Source: Hydrogenophaga sp.
GTDB lineage: Bacteria > Pseudomonadota > Gammaproteobacteria > Burkholderiales > Burkholderiaceae_C
DNA length: 9,680 nucleotides
Direction: 5' to 3'
Assembly (NCBI GenBank): GCA_011390855.1
Contig: JAABRN010000054.1
Span: forward strand, 1 to 9,680
The position numbers were made by a program, and so were the translations under genes. The notes beneath the pieces are model-generated. The model was not told where the DNA came from. It did not search any database and saw only the letters and a list, made by a program, of their open reading frames with translations. Below are positions 1 through 6,840 of this stretch, piece by piece; the first letter of the stretch is position 1, and each line of letters opens with the position of its first letter.

Positions 1-632
1 ACCGATTTCTCTTCGTCGCCCGATTTGAGCTCACACTCACGCTCAACCGCAAAGCCGCCGGGCACGGCACCTGAGTCGGGGTCGGCTGAGGTGGCTGAGA
101 GCCACTGCGTCATGGCGGTCTGCGGCGTGACCTGCGTTTGCAGCAGTGTGATGGCCAGGCCGTCGAAGGAGCGCACCAGTGCAGTCACCACTTCGTCTAG
201 CTTGCCCTGGCTGCTGGCGTCTGTGACCAGCCAGCCGTTCTGCAGGTCGATCCACACCCACACGTTCATCTGCCGGGCAAAGGCTTGCGGCAGCAGCGCC
301 AACAAGGCATCTTCGCGCAAGGCCTTGGTTTCTTTCTTGCCGGGCTTGCGGCCAGTGGTGGCCTCGATGTGGTCGGCCGCTTCCTGGGCTTTTTCGCGTA
401 CCACCGAACCGGGCACACCCTTGGTCTCCATTTTCAGTTTGAGCATGCGCTGGCCTGCCACCGATTCCACCAGGGGGCCGTGCGCTTCACCGCGCGGCTC
501 GACCCAGCCTATTGCCTTGTCCTGCGTGGCCCCGCAAGGCACGAAGCGGGCGGGATCGAGCGCCGCCTCCATGGCCTCCAGAGTGGGGCTCCAGCCGGGT
601 GCGAGGCGATAGATGGTCACATTCTTGAGCAC
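1..632 (-). CDS. rdgC: Recombination-associated protein RdgC (partial, C-terminus outside window)
   Basis: RdgC is a nucleoid-associated, ring-forming DNA-binding protein that limits RecA activity and is tied to replication-fork and recombination control. About 210 N-terminal residues are visible. The sequence begins MLKNVTIYRLAPGW and carries family hallmarks: an FVPCG segment near residue 30, a Gly-Trp-Val near residue 42, LKMETKGVPGSVVREK (about 68-83), a GRKPGKKE stretch, LLPQAF (about 112-117) and an NGWLVTDASS segment. The usual length is about 300 residues, so roughly a third lies beyond the left edge. The start is a GTG at 632, chosen because it gives the canonical MLKN N-terminus and has a GGAAGGA ribosome-binding sequence six bases or so upstream. 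It is transcribed in the same direction as the TRAP operon to its right but is functionally unrelated. Confidence 0.93.
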   Translation of the reverse strand, partial: MLKNVTIYRLAPGWSPTLEAMEAALDPARFVPCGATQDKAIGWVEPRGEAHGPLVESVAGQRMLKLKMETKGVPGSVVREKAQEAADHIEATTGRKPGKKETKALREDALLALLPQAFARQMNVWVWIDLQNGWLVTDASSQGKLDEVVTALVRSFDGLAITLLQTQVTPQTAMTQWLSATSADPDSGAVPGGFAVERECELKSGDEEKS

Positions 633-686
633 GAAAATCCTTCCAACAACAACAAACAGCGACACCTGCCTGGTGCGCGCAACCCG

Positions 687-821
687 TCATCTTAGTGGGG
701 CCGGGGGTCGCTTCGTGGCCGTGGCCTTGCGGGGTGCCAGGCGGTCATCCAGGAAACGGCAGTCCGTAGCGCTTTTGCCCATGGGGCAACTCGCTTCATG
801 GCAAAAATGCTCGGTGTCCAT
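687..821 (-). CDS. Possible 44-residue Cys/His microprotein (hypothetical)
   Basis: This is a short open frame between rdgC and dctM1, on the same strand as both. It begins MDTEHFCHEASCPMG and ends in a basic, Pro-rich tail (RPPAPLR). It has three cysteines (C7, C12, C21) and two histidines (H5, H8) within the first 21 residues, a spacing that could bind one metal ion, followed by CRFLDDR. A GGTGG sequence lies about eight bases before the chosen ATG; an in-frame ATG two codons earlier (827) is an alternative. The stop is 54 bases before the rdgC start, so it could be cotranscribed with rdgC. I do not recognise a family. Support is the start, the ribosome-binding site, the position filling the gap, and the clustered cysteines. 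It could also be chance. Confidence 0.35.
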   Translation of the reverse strand: MDTEHFCHEASCPMGKSATDCRFLDDRLAPRKATATKRPPAPLR

Positions 822-846
822 GAGCATTTCCACCGGATAGAGCGAG

Positions 847-862
847 GTCAACGGCTGTTGAC
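847..862 (-). terminator. Inverted repeat after dctM1 (weak terminator candidate)
   Basis: A perfect six-base inverted repeat, GTCAAC-N4-GTTGAC, starts four bases past the dctM1 stop codon on the minus strand. It could form a small hairpin ending the dctPQM1 transcript. No U-run follows and the stem is only half G+C, so an intrinsic terminator is doubtful; an operator or 3'-end stabilising hairpin is equally possible. Confidence 0.25.
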
Positions 863-866
863 AGGG

Positions 867-2162
867 TCACATGCGGCCGGGCAACCAGGTCGCAATCTGC
901 GGGAACCACCACAGCAGGGCCAGTGCCAGCACCATGAGGAAGAAGTAGGGCATGGTCACGCGGGCGATCCAGGTGATTTCGCGTTTGGTCATGCCTTGAA
1001 GCACGAACAGGTTGAACCCAACTGGCGGCGTGATCTGCGCCATCTCCACCACGATGACCACGAACACGCCGAACCAGATCAGGTCGATACCGGCAGCGGT
1101 GACGGTGGGCAGGATCACGCCCATGGTCAGCACGATCATTGAAATGCCGTCCAGGAAGCAGCCCAGCAGCATGTAAAACAACGCCAGGGCCACGATGAGG
1201 ACCACGGGCGAGAGATTCATGCCGGTGACGAATTCCGCCAGATGCCGGGGCAGACCGATATAGCCCATGGCCAGGGTGAGAAAGGCCGCGCCCGAGAGGA
1301 TGAGCGCGATCATGCAATACAGGCGCGTGGCACCCAGCAGCGAAGCGCGAAACGTGCTGGCGTTCAACGACCCCTGGGCAGCAGAAAGTATCAGCGCACC
1401 CACCACGCCGACGGCAGCAGCCTCTGTGGCGGTCGCCACACCGCTGTAGATGGCGCCAATCACACCACCAATCAGCAGGATCACCGGAAGCAGATGGCGC
1501 GATTCACGCAATTTGTCCGTGAAGGAGAAGTGCGCGTCCGAGCGTGGCACCTGCGATGGATTGAGCAGGGCCCACACCATGAGGTAACCGCTGAACAGGG
1601 CGCCGAGCATCAGGCCGGGCAGGACGCCGGCCATGAACAGCTTCGCTATCGACACCTCTGCCGCCACGCCGTAGACGATCATGATGATGGAGGGAGGGAT
1701 GAGCAGACCCAGCGTGCTGGCGCCACCGAGCGAGCCGACAATTTTGTCGGCCGGGTAGCCCCGCTGGCTGAGCTCCGGAATGCTCATCTTCCCGATCGTC
1801 GCGCATGTGGCCGCCGACGATCCCGAGACCGCGGCAAAGATGGTGCAGCCCAGGATGTTGGTGTGCAGCAGCCGTCCCGGCAAGGCGTTGACCCAGGGCG
1901 CGAGCCCCTTGAACATGCTTTCCGACAACTTGGTGCGAAAGAGGATTTCACCCATCCACACGAACAACGGCAGTGCGGTCAGCGTCCAGCTGCTGGCAGA
2001 GCCCCAGATGGTGATCGCCATGGCATCGCCCGCCGGTCGGGATGAGAACAGCTCCATCCCGATCCATGCCACACCGGCCAGCGTGAGGCCAATCCACACC
2101 CCGCTGCCCAGCAAAGCGAACAGCGACACGATCAACAACGTCGTGATGACCATGTCACTCAT
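867..2162 (-). CDS. dctM: TRAP transporter large permease subunit, DctM family (system 1)
   Basis: This is the large membrane subunit of a tripartite ATP-independent periplasmic (TRAP) transporter. It forms the ion-coupled transport pathway in the inner membrane, works with DctQ, and accepts substrate from the DctP binding protein. It has 431 residues, full length for the family, and is hydrophobic throughout, consistent with about 11-12 membrane segments. Family motifs seen: GSSAATCATIGK (114-125), GASTLGLLIPPSII (147-160), GVATATEAAAVG (241-252), GCFLDGISM (334-342) and QITPPVGFNLFVLQG (376-390). The start at 2162 was chosen over an in-frame ATG 19 codons upstream because it overlaps the dctQ1 stop by eight bases (ATGAGTGA), has a G-rich ribosome-binding sequence, and matches the N-terminus of its paralogue. 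By gap-free hand alignment it is about 68% identical to DctM2 at 7425-8717. Confidence 0.94.
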   Translation of the reverse strand: MSDMVITTLLIVSLFALLGSGVWIGLTLAGVAWIGMELFSSRPAGDAMAITIWGSASSWTLTALPLFVWMGEILFRTKLSESMFKGLAPWVNALPGRLLHTNILGCTIFAAVSGSSAATCATIGKMSIPELSQRGYPADKIVGSLGGASTLGLLIPPSIIMIVYGVAAEVSIAKLFMAGVLPGLMLGALFSGYLMVWALLNPSQVPRSDAHFSFTDKLRESRHLLPVILLIGGVIGAIYSGVATATEAAAVGVVGALILSAAQGSLNASTFRASLLGATRLYCMIALILSGAAFLTLAMGYIGLPRHLAEFVTGMNLSPVVLIVALALFYMLLGCFLDGISMIVLTMGVILPTVTAAGIDLIWFGVFVVIVVEMAQITPPVGFNLFVLQGMTKREITWIARVTMPYFFLMVLALALLWWFPQIATWLPGRM

Positions 2163-2658
2163 GACCGCTCCCCCCGGCTGCATGCGTGCGACGGCGCAGG
2201 AGTTCCAGTACCCATTCATCGATGAAAGCGATCAGGAGGACCGTGGTGCCCACACCCATCAGGATCTGCGGAATCCACAGCGGTGTGGCGTCTGCGGACG
2301 TGGAGATGTCGTGAAACTGGTGTGATTGCCACGCCAGCCGCCATGAATACACAGCGAGCAAGGCGGCGAGCAACACGGCCACAGACAAAGACCACATCTC
2401 CAGACCTCGACGTGCGGCCCCTGTGAGCTTGCCGATGATGAGTGTCACGCGGATGTGCTCACCGCTTTTGAGCGTGTGAGCCAGCGCAAGAAACCCGGCA
2501 CCGGCCATGGCATACCCGGCGTATGCGTCCGTTCCCGGGACATAAAAGTGCAACAGCCGACCGAAGATGGACAACAGCACCATGACCAGCACACCGATCA
2601 TGAACAGCGCAGCCAGCCAGGCCGAGCCAAGGTAAAGCGCATCGAGAATTTTTCGCAT
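2155..2658 (-). CDS. dctQ: TRAP transporter small permease subunit, DctQ family (system 1)
   Basis: This is the small membrane subunit of the TRAP transporter, which pairs with DctM in the inner membrane. It has 167 residues and four predicted membrane segments at about 10-32, 46-63, 89-109 and 129-148. Shared family features are PGTDAYAGYA (41-50), SGEHIRVTL (65-73), RLAW (107-110) and ADATPLWIPQ (122-131). It aligns without gaps to DctQ2 over the first 130 residues; identity is about 39%. Its stop overlaps the dctM1 start by eight bases, which indicates translational coupling. No strong ribosome-binding site is visible before its ATG, and 181 bases with hairpins separate it from dctP1, so it may be translated less than the binding protein. 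Confidence 0.92.
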   Translation of the reverse strand: MRKILDALYLGSAWLAALFMIGVLVMVLLSIFGRLLHFYVPGTDAYAGYAMAGAGFLALAHTLKSGEHIRVTLIIGKLTGAARRGLEMWSLSVAVLLAALLAVYSWRLAWQSHQFHDISTSADATPLWIPQILMGVGTTVLLIAFIDEWVLELLRRRTHAAGGSGHE

Positions 2659-2770
2659 GAGTGGGTTTCACGCCGTGAGGGTGGAACGGATTGGAAGGGG
2701 AAGCGGCGCATAGCGGGTCGGCGTGAACAGAAACGCTGCCGGCGCGCAGTGCCTTATTCCAGAGACACCG

Positions 2771-2839
2771 AGGAACCGGCTTTGCCGGGCCTCAGGTGTC
2801 GCCCCCTTGAGGGGGTCGCGCGAAGCGCGGCGGGGGTGC
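2771..2839. repeat. Intergenic hairpin element (Comamonadaceae-type CCCCC-TTGA-GGGGG repeat) between dctP1 and dctQ1
   Basis: Three consecutive short inverted repeats lie right after the dctP1 stop codon: CCGGC-TTT-GCCGG (2776-2788), CCCCC-TTGA-GGGGG (2802-2815) and CGCGC-GAA-GCGCG (2817-2829). From memory, this arrangement resembles a dispersed intergenic element common in Comamonadaceae genomes; copy number cannot be checked here. Within the operon transcript it would fold into a run of hairpins between the binding-protein gene and the membrane genes. It could block 3' decay or partly terminate transcription, giving more DctP than DctQM. Confidence 0.6.
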
Positions 2840-3805
2840 CTACTTCTTGTACGCGTCGAGCATGGCCTGACCTTCAGGCCCGGCTTTTTCCAGCCACTCC
2901 TTGAGCATGGTGTCGCCTACTTTCATCATGTCGGCCTTGAGCGTGGGCGATGGCGGCTCCACCGACATGCCGTTCGTCTTGAGCACGGCGAGCGTATCGG
3001 TGTTGACTTTCTGGGATGCTGCCCAGCCACGGGTTTCGGCATCGGCAGCGGCCTTGAGCAAGGCGTCCTGGGTGGCCTTGTCGAGCGCGTCAAAAGCGCG
3101 TTTGTTGACGATGACGGCGTTCTTCGGTAGCCAGGCTTGTACGTCGTAGTAAAACTTCAGGTGCTCGTAGAACTTGCTGTCCACGCCGGTGGCGCCAGAG
3201 GTCATGTTGGTCTCAACGGCGCCCGTGGCCAAAGCTTGCGAGAGTTCCGCGGCTTGTACGGTGACCGGTTGTGCGCCCACCAGCTCGGCGATGCGGGAAG
3301 TGGCTGGGCTGTAGGCGCGCCACTTGCTGCCCTTGAGGTCGGCGGCACTGGCCACGGGCTTCTTGCTGTAGATGCCCTGTGGTGGCCATGGCACGGTATA
3401 GAGCAGCTGCATGCCCTGTTCGCCCAGCTTCTTTTCCAGCATGGGCTTTTGAGCATCGTAGAGCTTCTTCGATTCCGCGTAGCTGGTGGCCAGGAAGGGC
3501 AGGCCGTCTGCGCCAAACATCTGCCACTCGTTCTGGAAGTTTGCCAGCAGGATTTCGCCAGCCTGCGCCTGGCCGCCTTGCACCGCGCGCTTGATTTCTG
3601 GTGCCTTGAAGAGCGAGGCACCTGGGTGCACGGTAATGGTGAGCTTTCCATCGGTGGCCTTGGCCACGTCGCTTGCAAAGGTGGCGAGGTTGACCGAGTG
3701 GAAGTTGGTGGCCGGATAGGCGGCAGGGAGATCCCATTTCGTTTGGGCATGGGCGGCGGTGCCGAGGACCAAGGCGGCAGCGAGTATTCCAAATTTGAAG
3801 TTCAT
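2840..3805 (-). CDS. dctP: TRAP transporter substrate-binding protein, DctP family (system 1)
   Basis: This is the periplasmic solute receptor that captures a substrate, normally a carboxylate, and delivers it to DctQM. It has 321 residues, typical of the family. Residues 1-20 form a signal peptide (MNFKFGILAAALVLGTAAHA, cleavage before Q21). The mature part opens with QTKWDLP, and the carboxylate-binding Arg of TRAP receptors fits R163 in GSKWRAYSPATSRIAE. Other conserved stretches are KLTITVHPG, LPFLATSYA, YTVPWPPQG and AWLPKNA. The ATG at 3805 was chosen over an upstream in-frame ATG because it starts the signal peptide and follows GGAG with a good spacer. It is first in a dctPQM operon divergent from the LysR gene. 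It is about 56% identical to DctP2 by hand count. The substrate is not determinable from sequence alone. Confidence 0.94.
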   Translation of the reverse strand: MNFKFGILAAALVLGTAAHAQTKWDLPAAYPATNFHSVNLATFASDVAKATDGKLTITVHPGASLFKAPEIKRAVQGGQAQAGEILLANFQNEWQMFGADGLPFLATSYAESKKLYDAQKPMLEKKLGEQGMQLLYTVPWPPQGIYSKKPVASAADLKGSKWRAYSPATSRIAELVGAQPVTVQAAELSQALATGAVETNMTSGATGVDSKFYEHLKFYYDVQAWLPKNAVIVNKRAFDALDKATQDALLKAAADAETRGWAASQKVNTDTLAVLKTNGMSVEPPSPTLKADMMKVGDTMLKEWLEKAGPEGQAMLDAYKK

Positions 3806-3935
3806 GGTTTCTCCGGGACAATGGTTGGATGATGGGAAGCCAGAGCATAAATGCAAGTAGTGGGCCAGGCATCCGGGTGTTTCCCCGTGTGGGGCCATAT
3901 GTTCGGAACGTTTTTCGGCTGAGCGCGGGGCTATC
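3806..3935. promoter_or_regulatory. Divergent intergenic region between dctP1 and the LysR gene
   Basis: This 130-base gap holds the start signals of two divergent genes, the usual place for autoregulation by a LysR protein. Visible symmetric elements are GCAT-AA-ATGC (3845-3854), CCCC-GTGT-GGGG (3883-3894) and GTTC-G-GAAC (3901-3909), the last about 30 bases before the regulator start. No copy of the ATCGA-N5-TCGAT box found at the other end of the regulator gene was seen here. No convincing sigma-70 promoter for the regulator was found. Confidence 0.5.
3852..3868 (-). promoter_or_regulatory. Sigma-54-like -24/-12 promoter candidate for dctP1
   Basis: Read on the minus strand, CTGGCCC-N5-TTGCA matches the RpoN consensus (TGGCAC-N5-TTGCA) except for one base. 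The invariant GG and GC doublets are ten bases apart, as required. The -12 GC at 3854-3853 puts the start site near 3841, leaving a leader of about 36 bases to the dctP1 ATG. Part of the element is overlapped by a GCAT-AA-ATGC inverted repeat (3845-3854). Sigma-54 control of C4-dicarboxylate uptake is well known, but it needs an AAA+ activator, and none is encoded in this window. Confidence 0.4.
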
Positions 3936-4895
3936 GTGAACCTGAGATTTGTCGAAGCTTTCTACTGGGTGGTCTCGCTCAAGAGCGTGACCCGTGCGGC
4001 TGAAAAGCTCTACCTCACGCAGTCGGCCATGTCCAGCCGCATTGCTGCGCTGGAAGATGAGCTGGGTGTCCTGCTGCTTGACCGGCGCGACAAGCAGTTC
4101 CGTCTTACCGTGGCCGGCACCCGATTCTTTACCTACGCGCAACGCTTGCTAGAGCTTCAGCGTGAAGCGAAAACAGAAATGGGTTCTGGTGCATCGCTGG
4201 CTGTGTCCATGCGTATCGGGGCCATCGAATCGGTGTTGCACTCCTGGTTGATTCCATGGATTGAAAAGCTGCGAGCCGATCACCCTGAACTGTCGCTTGA
4301 GCTGACTGTGGAGACCACGCCCATTCTGGTTGAGCAGGTGCAGCGCGGCACGCAAGACCTCGTCTTTGCGGCTTTGCCGGCTTCAGCCGATGGTGTGCGA
4401 AGCCGGAGCCTGTCATCCATGGACATGGTCTTCATGGGCCACAAGCAGATGCACCGAAAACGCCGCTACACGCTCAATGAACTGGGTGGCTTCGAAATTC
4501 TGACCTTTCAGCGCGGCTCACTTCCTCACGTGGCTTTGCTCGATGTGTTCCGGCAGGAAGCGATCGAGCCACGGCGTATCCACACCATCTCTTCCATCTC
4601 CGCCATGGTGCAACTGGTGGAGGGAGGATTTGGTGTGGCCACATTGCCGCGCAAGGCGGTGGAACGCATGCAGAACCATCCGAACCTTCGCCAACTTGGT
4701 TGCGCCACGACGCTACAACCCTTGCCCATTCACGCCAGCTACCGGACCGACCCCAGCACGGACGCGGTCGAGACGGTGGTCAAGTCGGCTCTTGCCTTTC
4801 AGTCAATGCAGGCCAGTACTGGCGTCCGGGCAAGGAGTGCACCATCTAGGCGCACCACGCCCCGTTCTGAAGCATCGAAAAAATCGATGAGGTAA
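3936..4895 (+). CDS. LysR-family transcriptional regulator
   Basis: This is a cytoplasmic DNA-binding regulator that senses a small effector, often the substrate or a metabolite of the pathway it controls. It has 319 residues. The winged helix-turn-helix covers about residues 1-60, with the HTH at about 17-40 (SVTRAAEKL, TQSAMSSRIAALE) followed by the LG..L..R signature. An effector-binding domain follows, from about residue 90 (VSMRIGAIES) to 295. The last 25 residues are a Ser/Arg-rich tail beyond the usual end. The GTG at 3936 gives the standard MNLRFVEAF start; the ribosome-binding site is poor (GCGGGG). It lies between two TRAP operons, divergent from one and upstream of the other, so it most likely controls one or both. 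A palindromic T-N11-A site lies inside its final codons. Confidence 0.93.
   Translation: MNLRFVEAFYWVVSLKSVTRAAEKLYLTQSAMSSRIAALEDELGVLLLDRRDKQFRLTVAGTRFFTYAQRLLELQREAKTEMGSGASLAVSMRIGAIESVLHSWLIPWIEKLRADHPELSLELTVETTPILVEQVQRGTQDLVFAALPASADGVRSRSLSSMDMVFMGHKQMHRKRRYTLNELGGFEILTFQRGSLPHVALLDVFRQEAIEPRRIHTISSISAMVQLVEGGFGVATLPRKAVERMQNHPNLRQLGCATTLQPLPIHASYRTDPSTDAVETVVKSALAFQSMQASTGVRARSAPSRRTTPRSEASKKSMR
4873..4889 (+). promoter_or_regulatory. Candidate LysR-type operator (T-N11-A palindrome)
   Basis: The 17-base sequence CATCGA-AAAAA-TCGATG is a perfect inverted repeat containing the LysR-family T-N11-A signature (T4875 to A4887). It lies within codons 314-318 of the regulator gene. Its centre at 4881 is about 66 bases before the start site inferred from the promoter candidate at 4912-4940, which is the classic position of the LysR recognition site. 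The sequence shows only the palindrome and the spacing; binding is inferred. A hairpin at the end of the regulator mRNA is the alternative. Confidence 0.45.
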
Positions 4896-4911
4896 GAGAA
4901 ATATTTTGAGT

Positions 4912-4940
4912 TTGAACTGCGGCGAAACGCACTCCACAAT
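4912..4940 (+). promoter_or_regulatory. Sigma-70-type promoter candidate for the hydro-lyase/TRAP operon
   Basis: TTGAAC (4912-4917), a 17-base spacer and CACAAT (4935-4940) match four of six bases at both the -35 and -10 consensus with ideal spacing. The start site would be near 4947, about 40 bases before the GTG of the hydro-lyase gene. An imperfect promoter next to a LysR-type box fits an activator-dependent operon. Confidence 0.4.
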
Positions 4941-4986
4941 CCGCCCAACGCCATCACGGTGACATGAGCGGATTACAGGAGACGCA

Positions 4987-5811
4987 GTGAAGAATGAAAG
5001 TGAAAAGGCCTTCTCGGTGTTTGGTGCCGAGGGCTTTCAGACCGCAGCGCTGGTGCGAAGCCGGATCCGAAAAGGATTGTGGACCTCGCATACCAGCGGG
5101 CTTGCCGATGAGCACGTGCAAGGCAATCTGGTGATACTGCCCAAGGCGCAGGCTGACGATTTTCTTCTTTATTGCCAGCGCAATCCAAAGCCTTGTCCTG
5201 TGCTCGCCGTATCCAATCCGGGCCAGCGCAGCTTGCCCACGCTCGGGGCGGAAATTGACATCACCACCGACCTTCCACGCTACCGCGTCTGGCGCGATGG
5301 TGAACTGGTGGATGAGCCCACCGACGTCACTTCACTGTGGCGCGACGACCTGGTCAGCTTCGTGATCGGCTGCTCGTTTTCTTTTGAGCAGGCCTTGATG
5401 GAAGCCGGTCTTCCGTTACGCCATGTGGAGCAGGGTCGCAATGTGGCCATGTTCCGCACCAACATTCCCACCGAAGCAGCAGGTCCGTTCTCTGGTCCGC
5501 TGGTGGTGACCATGCGGCCCATGCGCGCCAGTGCGGTGATTCGTGCGGTGCAGGTCACATCGCGATTTCCCAATGTTCATGGCGCACCGGTGCACATCGG
5601 TGATCCCACCCTGATCGGCATTGCCGACCTAGCCCGCCCTGACTACGGCGATGCGGTCGACGTGATGCCCGATGAACTGCCCGTGTTCTGGGCCTGTGGC
5701 GTCACGCCGCAGGCCGCGATCCAGCAGGCCCGCCCCGCGTTCTGCATCACCCACGCCCCTGGCTCGATGCTGATCACCGACCTTCTCAATCACCAGCTTG
5801 CCAGCTTTTAA
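4987..5811 (+). CDS. DUF1445 / UPF0317 (YcsI-type) putative hydro-lyase
   Basis: This belongs to the family annotated as putative hydro-lyases, whose vertebrate relative forms part of D-glutamate cyclase; the bacterial reaction is not settled. At 274 residues it is full length. Conserved blocks seen: GNLVILP (46-52), [15 protein letters not shown] (59-73), [12 protein letters not shown] (95-106), [11 protein letters not shown] (127-137), FRTNIP (156-161), [10 protein letters not shown] (198-207), [12 protein letters not shown] (211-222), [11 protein letters not shown] (232-242) and [12 protein letters not shown] (254-265). There is no signal peptide, so it is cytoplasmic. The start is GTG with AGGAG five bases upstream. 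It is the first gene of the plus-strand operon, 13 bases before dctP2, so it probably acts on the imported compound. In Bacillus, ycsI lies with 5-oxoprolinase genes, which suggests 5-oxoproline or glutamate-derived chemistry here (inference). Confidence 0.9.
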   Translation: MKNESEKAFSVFGAEGFQTAALVRSRIRKGLWTSHTSGLADEHVQGNLVILPKAQADDFLLYCQRNPKPCPVLAVSNPGQRSLPTLGAEIDITTDLPRYRVWRDGELVDEPTDVTSLWRDDLVSFVIGCSFSFEQALMEAGLPLRHVEQGRNVAMFRTNIPTEAAGPFSGPLVVTMRPMRASAVIRAVQVTSRFPNVHGAPVHIGDPTLIGIADLARPDYGDAVDVMPDELPVFWACGVTPQAAIQQARPAFCITHAPGSMLITDLLNHQLASF

Positions 5812-5824
5812 CCAGGAGCCTCCG

Positions 5825-6790
5825 ATGAAAAAACCCCTGTTCTGCCTCACGGCTGTCGCCTTTGCCTGCGCCGCATCGGCCCAGACCAAATGGGACCTTC
5901 CCACCGGCTATTCGGCCAACAGCTTCCAGACCCAGAACGTTCAGCAGTTCGCCGATGAGGTGGACAAGCTCACCGGCGGCAAGCTCAAGATCACGGTGCA
6001 CGCCGGTGGTTCGCTCTACAAGGCCAACGAGATCAAGCGCGCGGTGCAGACCGGTCAGGTGCCGGCAGCCGAATTCATCCTCTCGGGTGCGGCCAACGAG
6101 AACCCGCTCTTCGGCATTGACTCCATTCCGTTCCTGGCCACCAGCTACGCTGCTTCCAAGCGCCTGTATGAAGTGAGCAAGCCGACACAGGACAAGTTGC
6201 TGGCCTCGCAAGGCATGAAGGTGCTGTTCACGGTGCCATGGCCGGGTCAGTCGCTGTACTCGCTCAAGGCGGTGGACAGCCCCGCCGACTTTGCCGGTAC
6301 CAAGATGCGGGCATACAACCCCGCCACCACGCGCATCGCCCAGTTGCTCAAGGCCCAGCCGGTGACCATCCAGTTGGCCGAGCTCCCGCAGGCCCTGGCC
6401 ACGGGTGGCGTGCAGAACTTCCTGACCTCCAGCGCCAGCGGTGTGGAGAGCAAGCTGCATGAGTCGGTGAAGTACTTCTACCCGGTCAGCGCATGGCTCC
6501 CACGCAACGCCACCGTGGTGAACCAGAAGGCATTTGACGCTCTGGACAAGGCCACGCAAGACGCCGTAATGAAAGCGGCCGTGAGTGCAGAGCAGCGCGG
6601 TTGGGTCACCAGCGAACGGTTGGATGGTGAATACATCAAGGAGCTGGGCGCCAGGGGCATGACGATTGCCCAGCCGTCCGAAGCCATCAAGAAAGAGCTG
6701 GCGGCCATTGGCGAGACCATGACCGCCGAATGGCTCAAGACCGCCGGGCCTGAAGGCCAGGCCGTGATCGACGCTTACCGCGGCCGTTGA
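5825..6790 (+). CDS. dctP: TRAP transporter substrate-binding protein, DctP family (system 2, first receptor)
   Basis: This periplasmic receptor feeds DctQM2. It has 321 residues, the same length as DctP1. The signal peptide covers residues 1-19, with cleavage before Q20 in SAQTKWDLP. The conserved carboxylate-binding Arg fits R162 in GTKMRAYNPATTRIAQ. Other shared blocks are KLKITVHAGGSLYKA (53-67), IPFLATSYA (101-109), FTVPWPGQ (135-142), AWLPRNA (223-229) and EWLKTAGPEGQA (302-313). The ATG at 5825 has AGGAG six bases upstream and begins the signal peptide; an in-frame ATG at 5798 overlaps the previous gene and is less likely. It is about 56% identical to DctP1 by hand alignment, the differences including parts of the central loop (residues 88-96) and the C-terminal third (261-297). 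Confidence 0.94.
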   Translation: MKKPLFCLTAVAFACAASAQTKWDLPTGYSANSFQTQNVQQFADEVDKLTGGKLKITVHAGGSLYKANEIKRAVQTGQVPAAEFILSGAANENPLFGIDSIPFLATSYAASKRLYEVSKPTQDKLLASQGMKVLFTVPWPGQSLYSLKAVDSPADFAGTKMRAYNPATTRIAQLLKAQPVTIQLAELPQALATGGVQNFLTSSASGVESKLHESVKYFYPVSAWLPRNATVVNQKAFDALDKATQDAVMKAAVSAEQRGWVTSERLDGEYIKELGARGMTIAQPSEAIKKELAAIGETMTAEWLKTAGPEGQAVIDAYRGR

Positions 6791-6794
6791 TCCC

Positions 6795-6840
6795 GGCAGT
6801 TCGGCGGGTGACTCGGTTGCGCCGGGTCCCGTCGGCTGCC
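6795..6840 (+). other. Possible imperfect hairpin between dctP2 and dctQ2
   Basis: The 87-base gap after dctP2 can form an interrupted stem: GGCAG (6795-6799) with CTGCC (6836-6840), and inside it CGGG (6805-6808) with CCCG (6828-6831). This is a weak prediction made by eye. It sits at the same operon position, after the binding-protein gene, as the hairpin element in the other system. Confidence 0.25.

Noticed and set aside
645..662. Short GTT trinucleotide run upstream of rdgC
   Set aside because: Only a few repeat units and no phase-variation context; treated as ordinary leader sequence.
25..695. Plus-strand open frames over the left end
   Set aside because: The minus-strand translation is a clear RdgC, so these are shadows.
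613..840. Plus-strand frame of 75 codons between rdgC and dctM1
   Set aside because: Its start lies inside rdgC, there is no plausible ribosome-binding site, and the product is featureless; the minus-strand microprotein frame is a better candidate.
1242..2045. Open frame of 267 codons antisense to dctM1
   Set aside because: Same type of shadow frame as the one opposite dctM2; the low-complexity composition (Arg, Gln, His, Gly) does not look like a real protein.
3883..3894. CCCC-GTGT-GGGG inverted repeat as a terminator in the divergent gap
   Set aside because: No gene ends there and the four-base stem is expected by chance in high-GC DNA.
4873..4889. CATCGA-N5-TCGATG read as an intrinsic terminator of the LysR gene
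   Set aside because: It lies before the stop codon, is A+T-rich in the loop and is not followed by a T-run; the operator reading fits better.
5786..6559. Open frame of 257 codons antisense to dctP2, and a similar one (3137-3832) antisense to dctP1
   Set aside because: That both paralogues show it might suggest conservation, but it follows from their shared codon pattern; neither product shows a signal, fold or motif.
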